From positions 31,912 to 95,911 of the IMG/VR virus record IMGVR_UViG_3300050120_000309: DNA of 64,000 nucleotides. One strand, 5' to 3'. The stretch's first letter is position 1; every line of letters starts with the position of its first letter. The notes beneath the pieces are model-generated. The model was given only the letters and a program-made list of their open reading frames with translations. It ran no database searches and was not told where the DNA came from. Below, one piece after another: positions 48,804 to 57,698 of this stretch. This DNA comes from a virus. Position numbers and translations under genes: made by a program.

Positions 48804-48846
48804 CAGTGGGGAATCTCGTACAAGCAAAGTAGGAGATCTCCCCGCT

Positions 48847-49800
48847 GTGCCTATTCACCCCGAAAAGCTCTACGTCATCGCCGTCATCTCGAACCCCCGC
48901 CGTTACCAGTCCCGCTACGCGCTCTATCGTTCATTCGAGAAGTATGTACAGGACTCAGGTGCAACGCTCTACACCGTTGAAGCTGCCTTCGGTGAGCGTG
49001 ACCATGAAGTCACAAGCAGCGACAATCCTTTCCATATCCAGGTCCGTAATGGACACGAGATTTGGCAAAAGGAATCGATGGCAAACATTGCCCTCTCTCG
49101 TCTCCCCAAGGAAGCCAAGTACATTGCGCTCGTCGATGCTGATGTTCGCTTTGAACGGGAAGACTGGGCAGAGGAAACCATTCACCAGCTGCAGCACCAC
49201 ACCGTCGTGCAGATGTTCTCACACGCGATCGACCTCGGCCCTAGCTCTGAAGTAATTCAGAACCATGCAGGCTTTGGCTTCTGTTTCCGTCACGGACACA
49301 AGCGGGAGAACATGGGTAAGTATGGCCCGTTCTGGCATCCCGGCTTTGCCTGGGCATACCGTCGTGAAGCACTCGATGCCGTCGGCGGATTCATAGACAC
49401 CGCTATCCTGGGTGCAGGTGATCATCACATGGCCTTGTCCCTCATTGGTAGCGCTGACGTGTCCTTCCCAGGCGGTATCACCGACTCCTACAAGAAACCC
49501 ATCCTGCGCTGGCAAGAACGCGCTCGTGGGGCCTTCCAGGCGAATGTAGGCTATGTTCCCGGGCTTCTGCGCCATCAGTTCCATGGTTCCAAGGCTGGCC
49601 GTCAGTATGAGAGCCGCTGGAAGATCCTGACTGAGGAGCAGTTCAACCCTGAGACGGATATCGTGAAGGATCTGCAGGGCCTGTGGCGCCTGGCTGGCAA
49701 CAAGCCTCGACTCCGCGATAGGCTCATGTCCTATTTCGCGAGCCGCAACGAGGACAACATCGGTGTCGAACCGTTCTTCGGCGATAGGTACAAGCACTAA
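48847..49800 (+). CDS. GT-A-type glycosyltransferase
   Basis: A 317-residue protein. LYVIAVISNP opens a nucleotide-sugar-binding fold; IALVDADVRF is the D-x-D metal motif, and GAGDHHMALS and GFAWAYRREALDAVGG fit the acceptor side of GT2-like enzymes. It probably transfers a sugar to phage DNA, a virion protein or host surface glycan. GTG start with AGGAG upstream. It ends before a terminator, as a stand-alone transcript controlled by a CTTTGGCTC element. Confidence 0.75.
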   Translation: MPIHPEKLYVIAVISNPRRYQSRYALYRSFEKYVQDSGATLYTVEAAFGERDHEVTSSDNPFHIQVRNGHEIWQKESMANIALSRLPKEAKYIALVDADVRFEREDWAEETIHQLQHHTVVQMFSHAIDLGPSSEVIQNHAGFGFCFRHGHKRENMGKYGPFWHPGFAWAYRREALDAVGGFIDTAILGAGDHHMALSLIGSADVSFPGGITDSYKKPILRWQERARGAFQANVGYVPGLLRHQFHGSKAGRQYESRWKILTEEQFNPETDIVKDLQGLWRLAGNKPRLRDRLMSYFASRNEDNIGVEPFFGDRYKH

Positions 49801-49820
49801 AGCTCAGCTCGAGCCATACA

Positions 49821-49845
49821 CCCTCCCTAACCGGAGGGCGTTTTG
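49821..49845 (+). terminator. terminator with CTAACC loop, copy 3
   Basis: CCCTCC/GGAGGG stem with loop CTAACC and a following TTTTGCTTTG. Confidence 0.8.
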
Positions 49846-49887
49846 CTTTGTCTACACATAATTACTGATGGTTGGGCCGAGGAGAGC

Positions 49888-51504
49888 ATGGGATTCTTGC
49901 GAGTAGTGACACACGCTCTTGCACTCACGGCGATCGATAGAATCCATGATCTCTCTACGATCCTCACCAATCAGAAGAGTGTGAAGCTTCCCACTCTTCG
50001 ACGTATCAACACATCCAGTCCCTGGCTGACCTCTAAGTTCTGGTCCAGCAAGACTGTTGATGGAGCAGTCCTATTTGGTAGAGCTGAACGCTCTGGTGCG
50101 AAATATGCACTACCCAAGGGATTGCCCAAGGCCGGCGAGAAGACGCTGGCCATCGAGAACGAGCCCCATACGGTCGATGCCTTCTCAGGTGTGATCGAAT
50201 CGGGCTACGGCAAAGGCGTGAAGACCTTGCTTGCAGACGAAACCGTCGTGCTCAAGATCAAAGGCAAGTCTGTTCTAACCCGAATGAACTATCACGTCCA
50301 CGATGCAGATGTTGCCGGTCTGCATTACGACCTTGTTGTCGAAGGTCTGCCCGAAGGAACCCGTCAGTTTGAACTGAACATCCCTCGTGGCGAATACAAG
50401 GGGCGATATGCCTTTGTCACTACTGGCAAAGGCATGATCGTTGTCCCCATGAAAGATCGCAGCATCGTGCTGCCGAAGCCTGATTACAAGCTCAAGACCG
50501 AAGACTGGCTACGCGATGTCGTAGCCGCCAACCCACAGGACTATGTAATTGAGAGGAAAGTAGATGGCTCTTTGGGAAATGTTGTCATCGAAGGCGAGCG
50601 AGCATACTTCCGTTCGCACCGTGAGGGTGGAGAAGCGTACGTGGATAAGCTTCCCGGTCTCGAGTTCCTTTCCAACCGTAGTCCGTTCAAGGTTCTTAGA
50701 TCTTTAGAGCCAGCACCTAAACTGAGCGGCACCATCCTCAAGGGCGAACTCCTCCATGCGGATGGTGTCTCTCGTGTCAGTGGCATCCTCAACTCCCATC
50801 CAGAGCGAGCGCAGGCCATGCAGGCCAAGCGTGGCAATGTCTGGTTCGAGGCCTGGGATGTCGTCAAGATCAAAGGGAAAGATGTAAGCCACCTACCCGC
50901 TGCCGAGCGACGTGTGTTGCTCGACGAGGTGATAGGTGACATACGAAGGTTCAATCAGAACTGGAAGACCGTCGACCATTACAAGGGTAACGATCCTGTT
51001 GGTTTCTATCATGATGTTATCGGTGATGATCGCGGCCTACCTTACTCAGAAGGCATCGTCGTCAAGTCCGCCTCCGGAGTGTCAGGTGAACCCTGGTTCA
51101 AGATCAAGAACCGGGACTTCGAGGACTTTGTTGTACTAGACATCCTGCCATCGAAAGGAATCAAGTATGCCACTTCAATGGCCGTTCTGGTGGTCCAAGA
51201 TCCAATCACAGGAGGCATCGGAGAAGTTGGAAGCTTTGCTATTCCTGATGCCCAAAGACAATGGATCTGGGACCATCGAACCGACCTTATCGGAGCGGTT
51301 GCGAAAGTATCTGTAATGGAGAAGACAGCATCTGGAGCACCCCGAGCTGGGGTGTTTCACGGATGGCATGGTGATCCTCGTTACGGTGGAATGGGAACAG
51401 AAATGTCGCTGGCCATGTACTCAGAGAGTCTGGCCGGCGGCGATCCCGCAGAAGCGCAGCGCATGTTGTATCGATTGAAGAGTTCAGCTGGTTGGAAACG
51501 CTAA
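49888..51504 (+). CDS. ATP-dependent DNA ligase fused to a LigD-type phosphoesterase domain
   Basis: A 538-residue protein. Around residues 135-175, NYHVHDADVAGLHYDLVVEG (H136, H138, H146, Y147, D148) matches the 3'-phosphoesterase domain of bacterial LigD. The ligase domain follows: motif I IERKVDGSLG (K224 is the adenylated lysine), motif III KGELLHADG, motif IV SEGIVVKSASG and motif V FKIKNRD, then an OB-like part. It would clean 3' ends and seal nicks or breaks. GAGGAG precedes the ATG at 49888. No Ku or polymerase domain is fused. Confidence 0.85.
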   Translation: MGFLRVVTHALALTAIDRIHDLSTILTNQKSVKLPTLRRINTSSPWLTSKFWSSKTVDGAVLFGRAERSGAKYALPKGLPKAGEKTLAIENEPHTVDAFSGVIESGYGKGVKTLLADETVVLKIKGKSVLTRMNYHVHDADVAGLHYDLVVEGLPEGTRQFELNIPRGEYKGRYAFVTTGKGMIVVPMKDRSIVLPKPDYKLKTEDWLRDVVAANPQDYVIERKVDGSLGNVVIEGERAYFRSHREGGEAYVDKLPGLEFLSNRSPFKVLRSLEPAPKLSGTILKGELLHADGVSRVSGILNSHPERAQAMQAKRGNVWFEAWDVVKIKGKDVSHLPAAERRVLLDEVIGDIRRFNQNWKTVDHYKGNDPVGFYHDVIGDDRGLPYSEGIVVKSASGVSGEPWFKIKNRDFEDFVVLDILPSKGIKYATSMAVLVVQDPITGGIGEVGSFAIPDAQRQWIWDHRTDLIGAVAKVSVMEKTASGAPRAGVFHGWHGDPRYGGMGTEMSLAMYSESLAGGDPAEAQRMLYRLKSSAGWKR

Positions 51505-51533
51505 CCGAATCACTACTGAAGTTGAGGTAACAG

Positions 51534-52160
51534 TTGTCATATCAAATCGAATTCACTAGCGCGATCTCACTTCATAAGGATAAACGGGATCCGCTTGACG
51601 AGTGGGCAGCGGAGTCCTTTTTCCCAGCAATTCATGGTGTGATCAAGGCAACGGACAAACACGGGGAATACTTCGAGATAGGTACCATCGATGCGCTTTA
51701 CCTCGATGTTTATCGGGCTATGAGTGTAGGTATCGATCTCCTCAACACCGCCGATATTGTGAGTTCAGAGCTGTCGGACCTAGTCGTGGATTTCTATGAT
51801 CAGCAATACTATCGATTCAATCCGTATGTTGAGGGCATGCTTGAGCCTGCGCATCTGAATCTGCTCTCAGTTGAGAAGATCAAGATCGATGAAAAGTACC
51901 GCGGGAAAGGTATTGGCCTAGCGGCCATACAAAGGCTCATTGACCTCCATAGTGCGAACTGTGGACTAGTCTGTTTGCGGCCGTTTCCTCTTCAATACTC
52001 CGGTAAAGTAGCTGACTTTGATCCCGAAGTCGTTGCTGCCGATACCAACAAGCTGTCGTGTTATTACACCAAGGCAGGATTCGCTCCATTTGTGGGCTCG
52101 AATTATATGGTGCTTGATCCAACCTTCAAATCTAAACCGGTTCTGCTTAGGAATCGATAG
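51534..52160 (+). CDS. GNAT-family N-acetyltransferase, TTG start
   Basis: A 208-residue protein. Acetyl-CoA loop IDEKYRGKGIGLAAIQRLID (R-x-x-G-I-G) and a C-terminal YYTKAGF motif are typical GNAT features. GAGGTAA precedes the TTG. Substrate unknown. Confidence 0.75.
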   Translation: MSYQIEFTSAISLHKDKRDPLDEWAAESFFPAIHGVIKATDKHGEYFEIGTIDALYLDVYRAMSVGIDLLNTADIVSSELSDLVVDFYDQQYYRFNPYVEGMLEPAHLNLLSVEKIKIDEKYRGKGIGLAAIQRLIDLHSANCGLVCLRPFPLQYSGKVADFDPEVVAADTNKLSCYYTKAGFAPFVGSNYMVLDPTFKSKPVLLRNR

Positions 52161-52185
52161 TTCAACAGTCATGAAAGGAAACACC

Positions 52186-53115
52186 TTGAATCAGACCGAA
52201 ACACAAGCAGACAATATCCAAGCTCTCACTGCGCAGCTCACGAGCGACGCCCTGGCAACCTGGAGCGACGACAAGCGCAAGCTGTTCACCGATACCTTCG
52301 ATGCACGTATCCGTACCGCGCGCTACATCCTGATCAAGACAGCCGCGCATGTTGCCTATAAGGGCAAAGAGAAGCATTTCATCTCTGACAAGCACCTGAA
52401 CGCTCTGCCGAAGTATTGGAATCATACAGGCGACGAGCTCAATGACAAGAACACCACGGGCAGCTACCATAGCAATCACACTATCGGCGGTCGCCCAACA
52501 CCCGAGCTGGATCTTATTGCCGTCGACCGCGCAATGGAGATCATCAACACACTGCCCCAGCTGAATGAAGCTGTTCGCATCATCAGCCCAGAGGTCAGTG
52601 CCATGATCGAGAAGCGGAGCAAGCTTCTGGCCAAAGGCAAGCTACTGCTCACTGAGGCTGAAAGTCTTGCTGGTCATCTCGACATGGAGGACTTCGATCA
52701 GAACATGACGATCGCTGCCTTCCGTGCCTCCATCAAGGATCGCGAGAAGAAGCGCACGTCTCTCTTGAACAAGCTCGACGACATCGGTGCTGAAGGTGGA
52801 CAGCTCGACAGCAGGATCAACAAGTTCCTGTACAACGGTCTGCCTGGTCTCTCTGAGGCTGTTATCAAAGTCATCAGCGATTATGTCGATCGCGCAGCAG
52901 CATTCTCCGGTCTCAATCGCCGTGTCGCGGAGCAGGTTCAGTTCGGTGATTCGGATGCAGCTCTTGAGTTACTGAAGGGATTTGAGCAGGATGAGGTCAA
53001 GGTATCGACCGACGTCAAGGCTCAGTTCGATGCAGCGCTTGAGGTGCTGAAGCTGGCTGGCAAGAAGAAGCTAGGCACCGGAAGCAAACAGAAACTCCTC
53101 ACACGAAAGGCCTAA
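52186..53115 (+). CDS. unknown helical protein
   Basis: A 309-residue protein, mainly helical and charged with a coiled-coil-like middle (FRASIKDREKKRTSLLNKLD). AAAGGA lies 8 bases before the TTG at 52186; an ATG 15 bases earlier has no ribosome site. No family recognised; a DNA-binding or structural role is open. Confidence 0.5.
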   Translation: MNQTETQADNIQALTAQLTSDALATWSDDKRKLFTDTFDARIRTARYILIKTAAHVAYKGKEKHFISDKHLNALPKYWNHTGDELNDKNTTGSYHSNHTIGGRPTPELDLIAVDRAMEIINTLPQLNEAVRIISPEVSAMIEKRSKLLAKGKLLLTEAESLAGHLDMEDFDQNMTIAAFRASIKDREKKRTSLLNKLDDIGAEGGQLDSRINKFLYNGLPGLSEAVIKVISDYVDRAAAFSGLNRRVAEQVQFGDSDAALELLKGFEQDEVKVSTDVKAQFDAALEVLKLAGKKKLGTGSKQKLLTRKA

Positions 53116-53116
53116 C

Positions 53117-53638
53117 GTGTCTCATCAGCCGCAAGATGTAACTCTGACCCTGTTGAAGAACGGGTCAATGCGTACCGGGGTGCTGCATACGAGGAGCACC
53201 CCGTTCAATACCTTCGTGGCTGCTGTTGAGCCCGAATTCGCTCGGGAGATGCATGCATGGCCGGGCTATAAGGGTAGAGACGATGAGGACGAGGACGTCC
53301 GCGAGAAGTCTCAGGCAGCTCATTTCACCACCAACAAACGCCTGGGTAAGTATCACTTCGGCTTTGGATTCTTTCAGAACTACTCTTGGAATCGAAGAAG
53401 TCTGATCCAGCAATTCTGTGACGCAGGATGCAGCAATAGGGGATTCACAGAAGAGGAAATCGTAGCTTACATTCTGGAGAAGAATCCGTTGATCCAGATA
53501 TCCAAACCGGATATGTACGATGGCGCAACTACGTATACACAAGGTTCTTTCGATCGAAGTAAAGCCGGCTGGGATTATCACTTCGGCAGAACCGATGTGG
53601 TTGTTTCCAAAGGCCCCAAAGCAAAGTTAGTCGACTGA
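53117..53638 (+). CDS. unknown protein, GTG start
   Basis: A 173-residue protein (YHFGFGFFQNYSWNRR in the middle, CDAGCSNRGF after). AAAGG precedes the GTG. Mixed alpha/beta. No family recognised. Confidence 0.5.
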   Translation: MSHQPQDVTLTLLKNGSMRTGVLHTRSTPFNTFVAAVEPEFAREMHAWPGYKGRDDEDEDVREKSQAAHFTTNKRLGKYHFGFGFFQNYSWNRRSLIQQFCDAGCSNRGFTEEEIVAYILEKNPLIQISKPDMYDGATTYTQGSFDRSKAGWDYHFGRTDVVVSKGPKAKLVD

Positions 53639-53656
53639 AACCAGCACGGAGAAACC

Positions 53657-53809
53657 TTGACTATTATTACTCTCGCAATCATGTTGTTCGGTACCCCAAT
53701 CATTCCGGCGCCTAAGCCAGTCCCAACCGTCATTCATCTGCCTACTCTTCCATCGCCAACAGCACCTCGGAAACCTGTTCGAGTTGATCTGGGTCGGAAG
53801 AACGCATGA
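53657..53809 (+). CDS. Pro-rich peptide with hydrophobic start, TTG start
   Basis: A 50-residue protein (MTIITLAIMLFGTPIIPAPK) with a Pro-rich remainder. GGAG lies before the TTG, and the stop overlaps the next ATG. Could be a small signal-anchored or lipidless exported peptide. Confidence 0.45.
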   Translation: MTIITLAIMLFGTPIIPAPKPVPTVIHLPTLPSPTAPRKPVRVDLGRKNA

Positions 53810-54180
53810 ACAGTCGTCCTGAGGTGCCTGTAGTGAAAGCCACATCTCCCTGGCCGCGGTGCGATTGGAACATCGCCAAGGACGAACCGCGGGAACCAGG
53901 CGCTACCGTTCAAATGGGCGACTGCATGAACATGGTCAGTCGCTCTTTTGGAACTCGCCGGCCATACTTCAGAGCTTGCGAGACCTGTAGTACTTTGTCC
54001 CGACGTCTCCGACGCTTCATGAAGAGTGAACGACGTGTTGAGAGCTACAGCTACCACGTCTATGACCTCGGAGTGTTGACCGAGATTCGAGAATTGCCTC
54101 GCCCGGAAGCTGCCATCATTGCTGAATGCAAGGCTGGCAACTTTGGATATAGACCTGGATATGGCTGGGAGGAACAGTGA
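53806..54180 (+). CDS. Cys-containing basic protein
   Basis: A 124-residue protein. WPRCDWN, GDCMNM and ACETCS provide spaced cysteines (zinc-like), followed by a strongly basic helix (RRLRRFMKSERR). ATGA overlap upstream. Function unknown. Confidence 0.5.
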   Translation: MNSRPEVPVVKATSPWPRCDWNIAKDEPREPGATVQMGDCMNMVSRSFGTRRPYFRACETCSTLSRRLRRFMKSERRVESYSYHVYDLGVLTEIRELPRPEAAIIAECKAGNFGYRPGYGWEEQ

Positions 54181-54623
54181 TCGATCTGCTGGCAATGCTT
54201 CTGATCTTGGGATGTCTGTCCCTTTGGACAGTCATCCTCGTGCTGCTGGCGGGTCTTTTATATGCCATGACCAATCTGTTTCCTCGTAAAGAGATTGGCT
54301 GGGAAGAAATCGGGGAGAAATTCACTCGCTTCTCTCTTCTCAAAACTCCATGGCTCAATATATATCTCCACAAACTCGATGCTCCCAGCTGGCACCCGGA
54401 GTGCCATGATCATCCCTGGAACTTTGTGGCTTTCCTCATCTGGAATGGCTACCTGGAACGCATCGGGGATATCGACTATCGCCGGCGGCCAGGAACTTTC
54501 CTCTATCGGCCTGCGGAGTTTGCTCACAATGTGATCACGCCATACGGTACCTCTTGGTCAATCATCTTCACCACTTCCAAGAAGCGGGAGTGGGGATTCA
54601 AAGCTTGTCAACTGGAGGGATAG
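54177..54623 (+). CDS. membrane-anchored cupin-like protein
   Basis: A 148-residue protein. An N-terminal transmembrane helix (LAMLLILGCLSLWTVILVLL) precedes a single cupin domain: ECHDHPWNFVAFLIWNGY, RRRPGTFLYRPAEFAHNV and SIIFTTSKKREWGF. Histidines in HDHPW and FAH form the metal site. The family is found in phages but its substrate is unknown. GTG start overlapping the previous stop. Confidence 0.65.
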   Translation: MIDLLAMLLILGCLSLWTVILVLLAGLLYAMTNLFPRKEIGWEEIGEKFTRFSLLKTPWLNIYLHKLDAPSWHPECHDHPWNFVAFLIWNGYLERIGDIDYRRRPGTFLYRPAEFAHNVITPYGTSWSIIFTTSKKREWGFKACQLEG

Positions 54624-55019
54624 TTGGACGACTTCGTATACATCGAAGAGATCTCTGGAACGACAGGTGGGTTAGACAAAGCAGCCAACCTATTCAAGGA
54701 CATGAACGATGCGCTGAGTACGACACTGCTGCCTCTCTTGTTCAACGGCAACATCGACGAGCTCCAAGCTTTCGATGCCGACTGCAACAATTGCAAGTAC
54801 CTCCAGCGTGTTCCCTTCGATCGCATCAAGCACCCTCCTGGAATTTGGGGTATGCCCGGCATCTGTGGTCAGTTCAATCGTCCGGTTTCAGCTTTTGGGC
54901 CTGGCTTGTTCTCAGGTCATCCCTGTTTTGTCCATCGTAAGACTGGCAGACTATCTGCTCATGTCGATAAGCCACCTTTTCACCGACGCTTCTACGACGG
55001 CCAGGAGAACCAACTGTGA
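54624..55019 (+). CDS. four-cysteine unknown protein, TTG start
   Basis: A 131-residue protein. CNNCKYLQRVPFD, GICGQFN and GHPCFVHRKTG form a four-Cys site, possibly iron-sulfur or zinc. GGAGGG precedes the TTG, which directly follows a TAG stop. No family name known to me. Confidence 0.55.
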   Translation: MDDFVYIEEISGTTGGLDKAANLFKDMNDALSTTLLPLLFNGNIDELQAFDADCNNCKYLQRVPFDRIKHPPGIWGMPGICGQFNRPVSAFGPGLFSGHPCFVHRKTGRLSAHVDKPPFHRRFYDGQENQL

Positions 55020-55456
55020 GCACCATTACATTCGATCGAAATACCCGCGTGGTAAATCGTCGTGTTGAACTCGAGACCAAGTACATCGGCCGTGGATCTG
55101 ACTGGGGCAACCCGTTCACCAGCATCAAGGGTAGGGATACCAAGGCCGAGTTCGTCGTAGGCACGCGCGATCAGTCGGTCTCTGCCTACAGGGAATATCT
55201 CCTTCGATCTCCTGTCCTGCTTCATCGGTTACTTGAACTGAATGGTCATAAACTGGGCTGCTTTTGCAAGCCCCAGTCCTGCCATGGAGACATTTTACGA
55301 TGGGCTCTGCGCGGCATGATCAAGATGTATCAGGTGCGCGCTGTGCCTGATGGCTTCTTCGATTGGAAAGATCAGACCAATGTAGAGGACCTGGTGTCCT
55401 TTGCAGATTCGGAGGAGCGACGTGGTTTACACATCGGCACCGACTGCGGGCTATAA
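55016..55456 (+). CDS. DUF4326-family protein
   Basis: A 146-residue protein. YIGRGSDWGNPF at the start of the domain and GHKLGCFCKPQSCHGDIL near residue 76 are the DUF4326 signatures (conserved Trp/Gly and C-x-C/C-H-G-D). The function of the family is not settled. The start overlaps the previous stop; its neighbours include NAD-related enzymes 2-5 kb away. Confidence 0.8.
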   Translation: MSTITFDRNTRVVNRRVELETKYIGRGSDWGNPFTSIKGRDTKAEFVVGTRDQSVSAYREYLLRSPVLLHRLLELNGHKLGCFCKPQSCHGDILRWALRGMIKMYQVRAVPDGFFDWKDQTNVEDLVSFADSEERRGLHIGTDCGL

Positions 55457-55760
55457 GACCATCGAGGACGAGTTCGAAGCCAGTCTTCGGCGAGCATTTC
55501 TTGGGGACAGGCTATCTCCCGGCGCATTCATCGTTGTCTACGATCGTCGTCAGACGTTCCGCCTAGAAGGAATGGGCTATGGCGAAGCGATGGGCTGGCT
55601 TCGTGTGGAACTGGTAGAGCTGGATGAACAGTCCAGTGAATATTGTGGCTATTTGACCGAGGCAGGTCGCACTCATTTCTCTCAACCGAAGACAGCAGAG
55701 TCTGTTGTCGTACAACGCAATCCTGACTTCATGGATCGCCTCCAGGGTTCTGTTATGTAG
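55422..55760 (+). CDS. unknown protein ending PDFMDRLQGSVM
   Basis: A 112-residue protein. GGAGGAG precedes the GTG at 55422, which is inside the DUF4326 gene. Its C-terminus PDFMDRLQG matches that of the protein at 55973. Function unknown. Confidence 0.55.
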   Translation: MVYTSAPTAGYKTIEDEFEASLRRAFLGDRLSPGAFIVVYDRRQTFRLEGMGYGEAMGWLRVELVELDEQSSEYCGYLTEAGRTHFSQPKTAESVVVQRNPDFMDRLQGSVM

Positions 55761-55767
55761 AGGTGAG

Positions 55768-55971
55768 ATGAGAAGGAATAGACGGTCTAAGACCACACGG
55801 TCTCAGTGGATCAACCTATTGTCGAGAGTACCTGTTGGCAATAGCCTGATTGTAGTTCTAGTATTCCTTCTCTTATTGTGGCTAGTCTTTCCATTCTGGA
55901 GTGTCCTCCTCTTTGTAGCAGGTCCCTTCTGCTATGCGGTCTATGTCTTCTTCAGAGCCCCAAAAGGATGA
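55768..55971 (+). CDS. small membrane protein
   Basis: A 67-residue protein with a basic N-terminus (MRRNRRSKTTRSQW) and a strong hydrophobic segment (LIVVLVFLLLLWLVFPFWSV). AGAGGTGAG precedes the ATG. Confidence 0.6.
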   Translation: MRRNRRSKTTRSQWINLLSRVPVGNSLIVVLVFLLLLWLVFPFWSVLLFVAGPFCYAVYVFFRAPKG

Positions 55972-55972
55972 C

Positions 55973-56296
55973 ATGCCGAAACCACCAGAGATCAGTACGG
56001 TCACTCTTGAGAAGCTAAGGATCATTCATCAGCGGCTCGAGTTCGAAGACGCGATGGACGAATTTGAAGTGCCAGCTGACAAAGGTTGGCTCGGCAAAGT
56101 AATGCATGCTGTAGAGACGGAGTCATTGACGAGAGGACTCATCGAGGAATTCGGTTCGCCTCAACAGTTTCTCCACGCTCTTACAACATTCTTGATCAAC
56201 AAGAAGCTCATCACCAAACCACCAGCGTTCAAGCGGCCCGCTGCTCCTCGAGCACCGGACTTCATGGATAGAATGCAGGGCCATGTTGCTGAATAA
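55973..56296 (+). CDS. unknown protein ending PDFMDRMQGHVAE
   Basis: A 107-residue helical protein. Its last residues match the C-terminal motif of the protein at 55422, two genes upstream. AAAGGATGAC precedes the ATG. Function unknown. Confidence 0.55.
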   Translation: MPKPPEISTVTLEKLRIIHQRLEFEDAMDEFEVPADKGWLGKVMHAVETESLTRGLIEEFGSPQQFLHALTTFLINKKLITKPPAFKRPAAPRAPDFMDRMQGHVAE

Positions 56297-56948
56297 GCAA
56301 GAGATCTTACAACCACATCTTCTCCCTCAAGTTACGGACCGCATTGAATCAGGTCCGCTGCAATTCGGAGAAGACTGGCCAGGACTTTACCTCCGCGGCG
56401 ACAGTGCATTGGGTTATGCCCAGAGCCTAAGCGCAGCGTTGGATAAGAACAGGCTCAATTCGGTTGATCGTATTGTCTTACAGGGATTGCTCGAGGAATT
56501 GCAATCCTGCCAATCGCTTCGCAATGGAACGCGTGAAGTGCTTGGTTTACCGGAACAGCTGACTCGCGCTGAGCTCCTCAAAGAGCGCGCGGAGCTGCAA
56601 GTACACCTCAGATACATCGCCATCGATGGTCGTCAGTTCCCAGATAACGAATCTCCTTTTCTATGGGTATTCAACCATGAGAAAGACATTCGCTGGCAGG
56701 AAACTCAGCGCCTCAAGTCTGCCGTGCGGGCCACGAATACGGTCAGCGAGTTTATGCAGCTTGCAGCTGATTATCCAGAAGCAGCGAAGGAAACATTACA
56801 GCAACTATGGCTCGACGATCCCACTGGAATGCGGGACATGATCGACCATCTCGAAGCAGTAGGAGTATTTCATGGAGTCAACAACGGAACTGACAGCGCC
56901 GATCGGCGTCTTGAAGCCGCCACCAGCTCCACAGACGAATCCCTATGA
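56283..56948 (+). CDS. unknown helical protein
   Basis: A 221-residue protein of charged amphipathic helices (LLEELQSCQSLRNGTREVLG). The start overlaps the previous gene by 14 bases. No motif recognised. Confidence 0.5.
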   Translation: MLLNKQEILQPHLLPQVTDRIESGPLQFGEDWPGLYLRGDSALGYAQSLSAALDKNRLNSVDRIVLQGLLEELQSCQSLRNGTREVLGLPEQLTRAELLKERAELQVHLRYIAIDGRQFPDNESPFLWVFNHEKDIRWQETQRLKSAVRATNTVSEFMQLAADYPEAAKETLQQLWLDDPTGMRDMIDHLEAVGVFHGVNNGTDSADRRLEAATSSTDESL

Positions 56949-57051
56949 GACTCGATGTGGTTGCGGGAACATAATGTTCTTCACCAAACCTTTGACAGAT
57001 TGGACTGCCACGTTTTGTGGGAGATGTGAATCCACAGTATGGGTACGCTAA
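56872..57051 (+). CDS. zinc-ribbon protein
   Basis: A 59-residue protein starting MESTTELTAP, then CGCGNIMFF and CGRCESTVW forming a CxC/CxxC zinc ribbon. AGGAG precedes the ATG. It overlaps the preceding gene by 77 bases and the following one by 13. Confidence 0.6.
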   Translation: MESTTELTAPIGVLKPPPAPQTNPYETRCGCGNIMFFTKPLTDWTATFCGRCESTVWVR

Positions 57052-57698
57052 TCGGCACCTGGTTTCTCTATGCAGCAACCATCATCATGGCGGTTCTTCC
57101 GCCGGCAACCCTGGAGGGAATTCCTGAGCAATTGGGACGGAATTCCTTCTTCTATAGATATACCGCGACTGATCCATCCTTCATGCCCTCTACGTTGATC
57201 TTCGGACCATGGGAGCCAATGGGGTACGCACAGTTCGGCGCGCTGCAGAGGCCAGCGAGGGTACGAATCGGTATTGTGTGTCCTGGCAAGGTCATGGAAT
57301 GCCTGCCGGATGTGGTTTACTTCGAGGCCGAAGTCTACACCTATGAGCCCGAGTATTTGTATCACACCACGAACCTGAATCTTGATTCTGGCGACAGGGT
57401 AGTAGAACCCTTTGGCGGAACACACTCCGTGACCGATCGTGTGTTTTGGACGAAGAACTTGCCCAAGAATTGGATGCCCGGCAGCAACACCGCTCCTCAG
57501 CTTCCCATTCTCAAGTACACCTCTGGGGGTGAGTTTGTCACTGCTGATTTCAGCAGAATGCTGACGAATCCAGACACCTCTATACATCTTGGGGAATGGA
57601 CCATTCGCACACCTACCAGTCTCAGTACGGATCTTCACGATCTCATCTATTACGCACCATCAGCCCCCAAGGTAACCCATAGGCATGGCAGAAAATGA
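57039..57698 (+). CDS. unknown beta-rich protein with hydrophobic start
   Basis: A 219-residue protein. MGTLIGTWFLYAATIIMAVL is a signal-like or anchor helix; the rest is beta-rich with many Pro/Tyr. It overlaps both neighbours, consistent with one operon. Function unknown. Confidence 0.5.
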   Translation: MGTLIGTWFLYAATIIMAVLPPATLEGIPEQLGRNSFFYRYTATDPSFMPSTLIFGPWEPMGYAQFGALQRPARVRIGIVCPGKVMECLPDVVYFEAEVYTYEPEYLYHTTNLNLDSGDRVVEPFGGTHSVTDRVFWTKNLPKNWMPGSNTAPQLPILKYTSGGEFVTADFSRMLTNPDTSIHLGEWTIRTPTSLSTDLHDLIYYAPSAPKVTHRHGRK

